DNA from: Clostridium sp. JN-1
GTDB taxonomy: Bacteria; Bacillota; Clostridia; Clostridiales; Clostridiaceae
DNA: 64,000 nt
Direction of reading: 5' to 3'
Assembly: GCF_003718715.1 (NCBI RefSeq)
Contig: NZ_CP033465.1
Span: forward strand, 1,488,001 to 1,552,000
Part shown: one piece after another, positions 45,357 to 53,530 of the stretch
Position numbering within the stretch: the stretch's first letter is position 1
How the letters are laid out: each line of letters starts with the position of its first letter
Made by a program: the position numbers and the translations under genes
Notes under the pieces: model-generated
Told to the model about the DNA's origin: nothing
The model's database searches: none
What the model saw: the letters and a program-made list of their open reading frames with translations, nothing else

Positions 45357-46568
45357 TTATATCAATCTCATGTTATCATCAAAAAGAGTATTATCTTTAG
45401 ATTTAAAACACTCTCTATTTACTCCATAAAACAGTTCATCACTATCACTGTTGTTTTTTATATCAAAGTATCCAAAATCATTATTTTCTATAACCATACG
45501 TTTTGTTGAATTTCCACCATAAAATATTACTCCATATACCCTATCGTACCCATTTCCAGATTTGACAAAACAGTCATCAAATTTACACATTTTTATAGTT
45601 ATTTCATTCAAGTTGTCGGAATAAATTATACCGCCATAAATATCGGAATATCCAACCTTACCGCAGTTCTTAAATGTTGATTTAATAATATTAAAATTAT
45701 AACACGATTTAACTTCAAATGCTCCTTTAGTAAAATCATTAAAATTACATCCTGAAATATTTATATGTTTACAATTTTCAAATACAATAGGACCAACTCC
45801 ACTGAAGCTGCAATTTATAAATTCAACATATTCACACCTTATGAATTTAAAATTTACTTTACTTAAATCAATCATATAATTTTCAAAAGCCACATTATTT
45901 TGTTTAAATTCTATTACACTGCCATCTTTATTACCCTGCAGATTTAGTTTAACTTTTTCTTTTGCAAAATAGTAAACTTCTGAATTTGTATCAACAAGTT
46001 TTCCTGTAAAAAACTGTTTGAAATAACACATAAAATTACCTATCATACCTTGTGCAAGATTTTTATCTGATATACTGCTGTATATATCACTATCTTGCTC
46101 AAGTATGCTCAATGTTACATGTACTAAAAACTCTACTTCTTTTTTATTTAGCAAAAGTATTTCACATATTTCCGAAATAAACTCTACTGAATGTTTTTCA
46201 GGAGTTCCTGCTGATGCAATTACAATAAGTGAATCAACAACAAAATTATACTTTAACTCGCTGTATTTAAATTGTTTCACAAATTCACTTGCAAAAGTTT
46301 CATCAGCACATAGTGCTTTTCTCATATACTCATTAAATTTATCACCTAATCCTATTCCCTCAAAAAGTCTTCTTATGAATAATATCTGTTCTGCCTTAGG
46401 TAGTTCACCATATTGAAGAATGATGCATAACATCTCCATATATATACTTTTTGTATAATTTTGACTTTCTTCAAGAGGATGACCCTTTATTGGATATGAA
46501 GCTGCCTTTTGATTTTTGAAATACTTTCTTATTTTGCTAAATGAATTATCCTTATCCATACCAATCAT
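45357..46568 (-). CDS. TerB-like domain fused to a beta-helix-like domain
   Basis: A 403-residue protein. Residues about 35-165 are helical and look like a TerB/tellurite-resistance-type domain (IILQYGELPKAEQILFIRR and IVIASAGTPEKHSVEF). Residues about 205-400 are repetitive and rich in Asn, Cys, Phe and Ile, such as VEFINCSFSGVGPIVFENC and HINISGCNFNDFTKGAF, which suggests a right-handed beta-helix. No signal peptide or membrane segment is present. It is 18 bp downstream of a dynamin-like GTPase gene, so the two probably act together. Function unknown; membrane or stress response is a guess from the TerB fold. Confidence 0.6.
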   Translation of the reverse strand: MIGMDKDNSFSKIRKYFKNQKAASYPIKGHPLEESQNYTKSIYMEMLCIILQYGELPKAEQILFIRRLFEGIGLGDKFNEYMRKALCADETFASEFVKQFKYSELKYNFVVDSLIVIASAGTPEKHSVEFISEICEILLLNKKEVEFLVHVTLSILEQDSDIYSSISDKNLAQGMIGNFMCYFKQFFTGKLVDTNSEVYYFAKEKVKLNLQGNKDGSVIEFKQNNVAFENYMIDLSKVNFKFIRCEYVEFINCSFSGVGPIVFENCKHINISGCNFNDFTKGAFEVKSCYNFNIIKSTFKNCGKVGYSDIYGGIIYSDNLNEITIKMCKFDDCFVKSGNGYDRVYGVIFYGGNSTKRMVIENNDFGYFDIKNNSDSDELFYGVNRECFKSKDNTLFDDNMRLI

Positions 46569-46586
46569 AATTTATTTCTCCCTATC

Positions 46587-48092
46587 TTAAAGTTTATTTA
46601 TACATTCAATAAATTTATTAACATTATCACCTGGTTCATTGAACTTTATCTCGTCTTTTTTTAAAACTAAAATTTTTCTTATCATACTAGATAGTTCTGC
46701 TTTATATGCAAAACCTCCTAATTCTTTATTCATAATTGGATTAACATCTTTTAATGTATTGTAAATCATAATATTAATAGCTGGATCACTTTTTGCAAGA
46801 TGATTTTTCATATATTCCTTTACAACTTTTAATGGATCTATAACTTGATCTTCTAAATCTGTCTCAGATATTTCTTGTATGATTATACCAAAGTTATTTG
46901 CTGCACCCTTTATTCTCATAAAAAATTCATCTTCAACTTTTCTTAAGCTCAAAATTGTCCTTTTCAAATTGTTTATATTTTTTTCTGTTTCCTCTGAAAG
47001 CAAGAAAAGAGACTCCTTTACACTTACATTGTCTGATAAATCAAGTGAATTAGTTAAAATATTTAATCTTTTACTCTCATTTTCTATAACATATTTATAA
47101 TACTCCATACATTTTACAAATAAAAGTTTAAAATTGTAAACAAATTTAGACTCATACATTTCGTCATTCCAATTTTCAAGATATTCTCTTATTCTGTTAT
47201 TATCAAATTCATCTGATATTTTACTTGAGTATGAAAGCACATTTAAATAGTCAATACCATTAGAATCGAATATATCTTTGAGTTTATTTATAATCTTGTT
47301 AATTTCTTCTTTTGTACAGTCATCATCATTGTTTACAATAATTAGCTTTGGCGTTTCTTTTCTCAACTTACTAATAAAGCTTATCTCTTCATCTATGCTG
47401 TCGATTGAACTTGATTGCATAAACCATATGACATAATTACTTGAATTTAATTGTACCACTGCAGTCTTTTCATAAAATCTATCACTATAATAAGTATTAT
47501 AATTTAATGGAATATTTAAAAATGATATATTTTTATAAACTTGAATAGGTGTTGATATGAGAACACTTTTAAATATATCCTGCAAACCCAATCTATTTAA
47601 TATATTTTCTTCATCTTCATCAAACAATTTACTAAAACTTTTTAAATTAGATAATTTTACTTGAATTTTTGAATAAGATGCGTTTAATCCGCATATTTCA
47701 GTATCTTGACCATTTACAATATATGTAGATATTAAATTTTCTGGATTTGACTTTAACGAAAATACTTGATTTTCCAAAAGAAAATTTAAAAAGCTTGACT
47801 TTTTACTGCTGTAACTTCCCCCAATTGCAACAATCTTTTTATCCATGAGTTTATCGTACATTATAAAATCTTTAAATTTACTTAATTCATACTTAAAGCC
47901 AAAATATAAGTCATGCACGTTTGACGGTGCATTTTCTTTAAATATATCAGGTAACCTTTCATTTATTATCTTTTCAATTTTAATTAAATCAACATTTAAA
48001 TCCATGTCATCTTCATATTCTATGATATTTTCAAATAACTTAAATCCATTTTTAAGTTTTTGATACTCTAATTTCAATTCATCAAATTCCAT
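46587..48092 (-). CDS. Dynamin-like GTPase with degenerate nucleotide motifs
   Basis: A 501-residue protein. The N-terminal domain looks like a dynamin-type GTPase, with the P-loop-like GGSYSSKKSSFLNFLL at about residues 91-106 in place of GxxxxGKS/T, and LIIVNNDDDC near residue 250 in place of NKxD. DxxG is not evident. The second half is long and helical (about 300-500), as in dynamin stalks. The motifs are degraded, so it may bind nucleotide weakly or not hydrolyse it. The gene is first in a two-gene unit with the TerB/beta-helix gene. Membrane remodelling is inferred from the family only. Confidence 0.6.
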   Translation of the reverse strand: MEFDELKLEYQKLKNGFKLFENIIEYEDDMDLNVDLIKIEKIINERLPDIFKENAPSNVHDLYFGFKYELSKFKDFIMYDKLMDKKIVAIGGSYSSKKSSFLNFLLENQVFSLKSNPENLISTYIVNGQDTEICGLNASYSKIQVKLSNLKSFSKLFDEDEENILNRLGLQDIFKSVLISTPIQVYKNISFLNIPLNYNTYYSDRFYEKTAVVQLNSSNYVIWFMQSSSIDSIDEEISFISKLRKETPKLIIVNNDDDCTKEEINKIINKLKDIFDSNGIDYLNVLSYSSKISDEFDNNRIREYLENWNDEMYESKFVYNFKLLFVKCMEYYKYVIENESKRLNILTNSLDLSDNVSVKESLFLLSEETEKNINNLKRTILSLRKVEDEFFMRIKGAANNFGIIIQEISETDLEDQVIDPLKVVKEYMKNHLAKSDPAINIMIYNTLKDVNPIMNKELGGFAYKAELSSMIRKILVLKKDEIKFNEPGDNVNKFIECINKL

Positions 48093-48248
48093 TTAAAATT
48101 CCTCCTGAATACCTGCGTCATTATCTGTATAATTATACCATAATTCTACAAGTTGCTCAATCAAATAATACTTAATATTGATATTGTTCATATTTAGTAT
48201 TATCATTATGTAATACCAATATATTTCAATATTAAGGAGATGTTATAT

Positions 48249-48794
48249 ATGAAAAAGGTAATATTATTAAGTGGAAGTCCAAATGCAAAAGGCAACACTA
48301 TGCAAGTTCTTAAAGAATGCGCAAAAGTTATAGAACAAAATGGAGTTCAAGCTGAAATTGTATCATTAGCTGGAATGAGCTTAAAAGATTCAATGGATGT
48401 TCAAGGAGGATACAATGACGGTTTTAATAAAATAATTCAAAAAATAAAAGAAGCTAAAGGACTAATTGTTGGAGCACCTGTTTATTGGGGAACTGCAAGA
48501 GCTGAACTTATGACAGCACTTCAAAGAATAGCAATGGCATCTATGAAAGATGGAAATTTCTTATCAAGAAAAGTAGGAGGACCTATTGCAGTTGCAAGAC
48601 GTGCTGGCCAAACATCATCAATACAAGAAATGCTAATGTTTTATCTTTACAATGATATGATTATACCAGGTTCAACATACTGGAATGTAGTTTTTGGTCA
48701 AAAACCAGGTGAAGCTTTAAATGATGAAGAAGGAATAAGAACAGTAAAGAGATTTTCTGAAAATGTAGCTTATTTGGTAAATAAATTGGATTAA
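48249..48794 (+). CDS. NADPH-dependent FMN reductase/flavodoxin-like protein
   Basis: A 181-residue flavoprotein of the NADPH-dependent FMN reductase or iron-sulfur flavoprotein group. LLSGSPNAKGNTMQVL (about 6-21) is the FMN phosphate loop, and GAPVYWGTARAELMTALQR is the second flavin loop. The Fe-S-binding Cys motif seen in some relatives is lacking. It likely reduces quinones, metals or aromatic compounds. ATG 48249 was chosen, as AAGGAG is 9 bases upstream; an in-frame ATG at 48240 abuts that site. Confidence 0.82.
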   Translation: MKKVILLSGSPNAKGNTMQVLKECAKVIEQNGVQAEIVSLAGMSLKDSMDVQGGYNDGFNKIIQKIKEAKGLIVGAPVYWGTARAELMTALQRIAMASMKDGNFLSRKVGGPIAVARRAGQTSSIQEMLMFYLYNDMIIPGSTYWNVVFGQKPGEALNDEEGIRTVKRFSENVAYLVNKLD

Positions 48795-48802
48795 CATTTC
48801 AG

Positions 48803-48838
48803 AAAAATAAACATTCCAATTGGAATGTTTATTTTTTT
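48803..48838 (+). terminator. Strong terminator
   Basis: AAAAATAAACATTCC pairs with GGAATGTTTATTTTT around AATT, with more Ts after it. It follows the flavoprotein gene. Confidence 0.85.
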
Positions 48839-48847
48839 AGACAAAAA

Positions 48848-48884
48848 GCTGCCGTACTAATTTTTTAGTGCGGCAGCCCCTTTT
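48848..48884 (-). terminator. Terminator of the folate operon
   Basis: GCTGCCG and CGGCAGC arms extend inward with one mismatch (GTACTAA with TAGTGC). On the minus strand CTTTTTGTC follows. Confidence 0.75.
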
Positions 48885-48908
48885 CTAACACTATGCAACA
48901 AATTAAAT

Positions 48909-49730
48909 TCAACCTCTTATATTATTCATTAGGTCTGATACTGTTTTTGAATATATTGGATGTACAAAATAAGGCGCTATATCATTAAGTGGTTCAAGTA
49001 CAAAAATTCTTTCATGCATTCTAGGATGTGGAATAACCAATTCATCATCTGAAAATATTAAGTTATCGTAGAATATGATATCTAAATCTATAGTTCTAGG
49101 TCCCCATCTTATTATTCTCTCTCTTTTGAGCATTTTTTCTATGTACATTAAAAATTCCAATAATTTTTGGGGAGATAATATTGTCTTTATCATACATGCT
49201 CCATTTAAAAAATTATCCTGATTTGTATATCCTACTGGTTTAGTTTCATAAAATTTTGATACTTTTAAAACCCTGCATAATGGATTATCTTTTATAAATT
49301 TAATTGCATTTAATAAGTTATCTTCCTTAACTCCAAGATTTGAACCCAGTGCAACATAAGCTGTATGCCAGCCCCTTTCTATAAATACAGATGCATATTT
49401 AAGCGGTTTTCCTATTGGTGCCCACGGTTTTTTCACCTCTACTATAACCTTTTTTACACTATTGTAATTAAGTAAAATAAATTCTCCAAGCTTTTGGGCT
49501 GCTTTTTCTATTAAATCATATTTATCCTTTTTAAATTCTTCCTCAACTTTGCTGCATAGTTCTGCATAATTAATAGTTTTAGATAAATCGTCACTTTCTC
49601 CCGCTTCATTTAAATCCAAAAACAGTTCCAATGATATTAAAAACTTTTGTCCCATATCTTTTTCCTGTGGATTAACTCCGTGAAATGCGTATACTTCTAG
49701 ATCTTCAATATGTATCCTATCCAAATTCAA
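48909..49730 (-). CDS. Bifunctional dihydroneopterin aldolase/HPPK
   Basis: A 273-residue fusion for two folate steps. Residues 1-120 are the FolB aldolase (YAFHGVNPQEKDMGQKF, INYAEL, EVKKPWAPIGKPL). Residues about 125-270 are the FolK pyrophosphokinase (VALGSNLGVKEDNLLNA, NQDNFLNGA, RWGPRTIDLDIIFYDN, IPHPRMHER). The start is TTG 49730, directly after the folP stop; a second TTG six bases later is also possible. The fused form (folB with folK) is usual in clostridia. It ends the folC-folE-folP-folBK run. Confidence 0.93.
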   Translation of the reverse strand: MNLDRIHIEDLEVYAFHGVNPQEKDMGQKFLISLELFLDLNEAGESDDLSKTINYAELCSKVEEEFKKDKYDLIEKAAQKLGEFILLNYNSVKKVIVEVKKPWAPIGKPLKYASVFIERGWHTAYVALGSNLGVKEDNLLNAIKFIKDNPLCRVLKVSKFYETKPVGYTNQDNFLNGACMIKTILSPQKLLEFLMYIEKMLKRERIIRWGPRTIDLDIIFYDNLIFSDDELVIPHPRMHERIFVLEPLNDIAPYFVHPIYSKTVSDLMNNIRG

Positions 49731-50540
49731 TCACCTTCTCCTAACTATAGCATCTGCCATAATAGCTGCCCTTTTATTTTGGAGTACATCATGAACCCTT
49801 ATAAAATCGCAGCCTTTTATTATCCCTATAACCGTTGTAGCCATAGTTCCCTCTAACCTTTCTTCAGTTGTCAAGTTAAGGGTTTTGCCAATAAATGACT
49901 TTCTTGAAGTTCCAAGAAGCATTGGAAATCCTAACTTTTTCAACTTTTCAAGCTCATTCATAACTGTGAGATTTTGTTCATAACTTTTTGCAAAGCCAAT
50001 CCCTGGATCAATAATTATATTTTCTCTTTTTACACCAGCATCAAGTGCCAAGTTTATACTTTCTTTTAAATCAACTGCTATATCTTTCATTAAATTATCA
50101 TAATTTTTGTTATCCCTATTATGCATAATACAGCATGGAACTTGATATTTTGCTGCAGCACTTGCCATAGTCTTATCTTTTTTTAAACCCCAAATATCAT
50201 TAATCAAGCTTGCCCCAGCTTTAACTGCACTTTCCGCTACAGCTCCTTTATATGTATCAATAGATATAGGAACTTCTATTCTAGCCTTCAAAGCTTCTAT
50301 AATTGGAATTACCCTGCTCAATTCTTCTTGAGCTGAAATAGGTGTATGATTAGGTCTTGTTGACTCTCCTCCAACATCAATAATATCAGCACCTTGCGAT
50401 ATCATTTCTTCTGCATGGGAAAGTGCCTTGTCTAAATTATTAAACTTTCCCCCATCAGAAAATGAATCAGGAGTTACATTTAATATTCCCATAATAAACG
50501 TTCTTTCTCCTAAATTAAAGGTTTTATTTCCAATATTCAT
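49731..50540 (-). CDS. folP: Dihydropteroate synthase
   Basis: A 269-residue enzyme that joins the pterin with p-aminobenzoate; it is the sulfonamide target. The first motif MGILNVTPDSFSDGG is at 17-31, DVGGESTRP follows, and IDPGIGFAKSYEQN and GTSRKSFIG close the barrel. It overlaps or abuts folBK, with no gap. TGGAGTG precedes the ATG. Confidence 0.95.
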   Translation of the reverse strand: MNIGNKTFNLGERTFIMGILNVTPDSFSDGGKFNNLDKALSHAEEMISQGADIIDVGGESTRPNHTPISAQEELSRVIPIIEALKARIEVPISIDTYKGAVAESAVKAGASLINDIWGLKKDKTMASAAAKYQVPCCIMHNRDNKNYDNLMKDIAVDLKESINLALDAGVKRENIIIDPGIGFAKSYEQNLTVMNELEKLKKLGFPMLLGTSRKSFIGKTLNLTTEERLEGTMATTVIGIIKGCDFIRVHDVLQNKRAAIMADAIVRRR

Positions 50541-50576
50541 ACTAAAATCACTCCATTTTTAATAATTAACCACCAT

Positions 50577-51134
50577 CTAAATTAAAATCATTTTATAAAC
50601 TTCATCTTTAAGTTTTGAATCATTTAAGAATACACCCCTTGCTGCAGAAGTTACAGTTTTACTTCCAGGCTTTTTTATTCCCCTCATTGTCATGCACATG
50701 TGTTCTGCTTCAACAACAACTACAGCACCTTTGGCGTCCAAATATTCCATCAGTGAATTTGCAATTTGAGAAGTCATTCTCTCCTGAAGCTGCGGTCTCT
50801 TTGCAAATACCTCAACAGTTCTGGCAAGCTTACTTAATCCAGCTACTTTTCCATTAGGTATATATGCAATATGTACTTTACCGTAAAAAGGTAAAAAATG
50901 ATGTTCACACATAGAATAAAATTGAATGTCTTTTTCAAGTACAATATCATTTTGTTCAATAGTAAAAGTTTTGCTTAAGTGTTCCTCTGGTGATTCACTA
51001 AGCCCCGAAAATATTTCACTATACATCCTTGCAATTCTTTCTGGAGTTTCAAGGAGACCTTCCCTTTCTGGATCTTCACCAATTGCCTCAAGCATCATTT
51101 TTACGGCTTTTATAATTTTTGCTTTATCTACCAT
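50577..51134 (-). CDS. folE: GTP cyclohydrolase I
   Basis: A 185-residue enzyme for the first step of folate synthesis. The zinc ligands are Cys76 and His79 in [12 protein letters not shown], and Cys147 in [27 protein letters not shown] and [18 protein letters not shown] are conserved. Length is short but complete. The gap to folP is 36 bp. Confidence 0.95.
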   Translation of the reverse strand: MVDKAKIIKAVKMMLEAIGEDPEREGLLETPERIARMYSEIFSGLSESPEEHLSKTFTIEQNDIVLEKDIQFYSMCEHHFLPFYGKVHIAYIPNGKVAGLSKLARTVEVFAKRPQLQERMTSQIANSLMEYLDAKGAVVVVEAEHMCMTMRGIKKPGSKTVTSAARGVFLNDSKLKDEVYKMILI

Positions 51135-51191
51135 AATTAACAGAACTAAAAAGTTCTACTGCACCCCCTTTTAGATACATATAATTTACTT

Positions 51192-52517
51192 TTATTTATC
51201 TTTATCTATTATTATCTTTCTCATACCGCCAATCATATATAGAGAACCGCAAATTAATAGTAAATCATCTAATTTACAAGATGAGACTGCTCTATCATAT
51301 GCTTCTCTATAATCATCAAATGCCTCACAATTCAAATTATATTTTTTTACTGCATCTTTTAATTCACTAGCACTTTCTGCCCTAATGTTATTTGGTGTAA
51401 CAGCTAGTACTTTTTGTGCCATAGGAGCTATCATTTCAAGCATCTTATTTACTTGTTTATCGGCGAGTATACCAATTATTAAAATCATATGATTATATTT
51501 AAAATGCCTCTTTACACTTCCAACTAAATTCTTAATCCCATCAACATTATGTGCACCATCAATTACAGTAAGTGGTTTTTTATTTAATACTTCAAGTCTT
51601 CCAATCCACTTAACATTTTTTAAAGCTTTAATTATATGCTCCTTTTTTATTTTCAATCCGTAATTGATTAATTCCTCACATGCTAAGATAACTGCAGCAC
51701 AGTTTAATACTTGATGTTGTCCAAGCAATGATAATTCTATATTGTATACATCACTGCAGGTTTTTACAATAACATTTTGTTTAAAATTATCATTATTCCT
51801 TATAAATTTAGCACATGAATTTGGCACCTTTATAAGCCTGCTGTTTTTTTTATAACATTCATCCTGTATTACCTTTTGCACTTTCTCATCTTGAGGATAT
51901 AATATAACAGGTACACCTTCCTTAATTATACCAGCTTTTTCAAAAGCAATTTTATCAATAGTATTTCCAAGTACTTTCATGTGATCACAGCTTACAGATG
52001 TTATAATACTCAATATTACACCTGCACTATTATTTAATACTTTAAAGGATTGAAGTACATTTGTAGAGTCGAGTCTTCCTCCAAGTCCAACTTCAATTAC
52101 AGCTATATCAACTTTTTTCTTATAAAAGTATAAAAACATTGCACACGTTATTATTTCAAATTCAGTTGGATTATCATATCCCATTTTCAACACTTTTTCT
52201 GCTGCATGTGATACCTCGGTAACAACTTTACTTAAATCATCTTTTAAAATGTTTTGTCCATCTATTTGTACTCTCTCTTCAAATTCCTCAATATATGGTG
52301 ATGTATACATACCAACTTTATACCCAGCTGTCAATAATATTTCCGTTATCATAGCTGCTGTTGATCCCTTCCCATTCGTGCCTGCAATATGAATACATTT
52401 TATCTTATCTTGTGGGTTATCAAGTAGTTTCAGCATCTTATATGTTCTATCTAACCCTAAGTTTACTCCAAACTTCTTTGTACTTGAAATATAAGATATA
52501 GCTTCATGATAATTCAT
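51192..52517 (-). CDS. folC: Folylpolyglutamate synthase/dihydrofolate synthase
   Basis: A 441-residue Mur-ligase-type enzyme that adds glutamate to folates. The ATP loop HIAGTNGKGSTAAM is at 43-56, and GLGGRLDSTN and VIDGAHNVDG follow. ATG 52517 has AGAGGTACTT before it; the in-frame region back to 52547 has no ribosome site. It is the first gene of the folate operon, 58 bp ahead of folE. Confidence 0.93.
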   Translation of the reverse strand: MNYHEAISYISSTKKFGVNLGLDRTYKMLKLLDNPQDKIKCIHIAGTNGKGSTAAMITEILLTAGYKVGMYTSPYIEEFEERVQIDGQNILKDDLSKVVTEVSHAAEKVLKMGYDNPTEFEIITCAMFLYFYKKKVDIAVIEVGLGGRLDSTNVLQSFKVLNNSAGVILSIITSVSCDHMKVLGNTIDKIAFEKAGIIKEGVPVILYPQDEKVQKVIQDECYKKNSRLIKVPNSCAKFIRNNDNFKQNVIVKTCSDVYNIELSLLGQHQVLNCAAVILACEELINYGLKIKKEHIIKALKNVKWIGRLEVLNKKPLTVIDGAHNVDGIKNLVGSVKRHFKYNHMILIIGILADKQVNKMLEMIAPMAQKVLAVTPNNIRAESASELKDAVKKYNLNCEAFDDYREAYDRAVSSCKLDDLLLICGSLYMIGGMRKIIIDKDK

Positions 52518-52617
52518 ATATAAGTACCTCTTTTCTACTCTCTTCAATATTTTATAATTTTCTTCAAATTGTACTTGAAACTTATTTTCTCATATAAATG
52601 AATTTCATGTCAATCAC

Positions 52618-52648
52618 AAATAGGTAAAGAAAAAGTCTTTACCTATTT
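52618..52648. terminator. Hairpin between surE and folC
   Basis: AAATAGGTAAAGA pairs perfectly with TCTTTACCTATTT around AAAAG. The T-run is short on the minus strand; it probably ends surE transcripts. Confidence 0.6.
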
Positions 52649-52683
52649 ATAGTATATAGTTTCCCATAACTGATAATTATATT

Positions 52684-53445
52684 TTACTTATTAAAAATTT
52701 TGTTAGCTTCTTCAAGTAATTTAAAATTTGTGAAGTCATAATGAAGTGGTGTTAAAGCAGCATATCCTTGTTTTATAAAATATACATCTGTATCATCATC
52801 ATGTAAATCATTTACCTTAGATTGTAATTTAAAGCCCCTGTCTTCACCTTGTGAATCAACTTCTGTAAAGTATCCACAAAAACTTCTTCCACCAATTCTA
52901 CATACCTTAATACCCTTTATTTTTTCTGGTGGTAAAAAAGGTATATTTAAGTTAAGCACCACATTATTCTTTAAAAATTTGTATTTAACTTTTTCTAATA
53001 CTTTTGCAGCATATTCCGCTGCGACTTCATAATCTCCTTCAATTCCATTTTTAACTTCCAAAGATACTGCCATTGATGGCACATTATTACTAGCAGCTTC
53101 TATAGCAGCAGAAACTGTACCAGAATAGAGTACATCCATTCCTACATTAAGTCCATTGTTAATTCCGGATAAAACCATATCTATTTTTTCATCTGCAAAC
53201 TTATCTACTGCAAATTTTACACAATCTGCAGGTGTACCACTTAAACTATAAGCTTTTGACTTTAATCCTTCAAGCTGTACTTGTTTAACAAATAAGGTCT
53301 TCCTTATAGTTATAGAATGACTGCTTGCACTTCTCTCGCTGTCAGGTGCAGCAATAATTAATTCATGATTTTTTTCCAGTTCCTTAGCTAAAGCATATAT
53401 ACCTTTAGCATTAATTCCATCATCATTAGTCAATAATAATCTCAT
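52684..53445 (-). CDS. surE: 5'/3'-nucleotidase SurE
   Basis: A 253-residue metal-dependent nucleoside monophosphatase. The metal site TNDDGINAKG (6-15) is followed by AAPDSERSASSHSIT, SGTPADCV and SGINNGLNVG, then YSGTVSAAIEA. All active-site residues are present. It is a single gene upstream of the folate operon on the same strand, with a hairpin between. Confidence 0.95.
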   Translation of the reverse strand: MRLLLTNDDGINAKGIYALAKELEKNHELIIAAPDSERSASSHSITIRKTLFVKQVQLEGLKSKAYSLSGTPADCVKFAVDKFADEKIDMVLSGINNGLNVGMDVLYSGTVSAAIEAASNNVPSMAVSLEVKNGIEGDYEVAAEYAAKVLEKVKYKFLKNNVVLNLNIPFLPPEKIKGIKVCRIGGRSFCGYFTEVDSQGEDRGFKLQSKVNDLHDDDTDVYFIKQGYAALTPLHYDFTNFKLLEEANKIFNK

Positions 53446-53530
53446 AAGTTACCTCCACAATTATAAACTGATTTTAATACTATTTTACCACATATATCTA
53501 ATAAAATAGTATATGAGGCTATATCTACTT

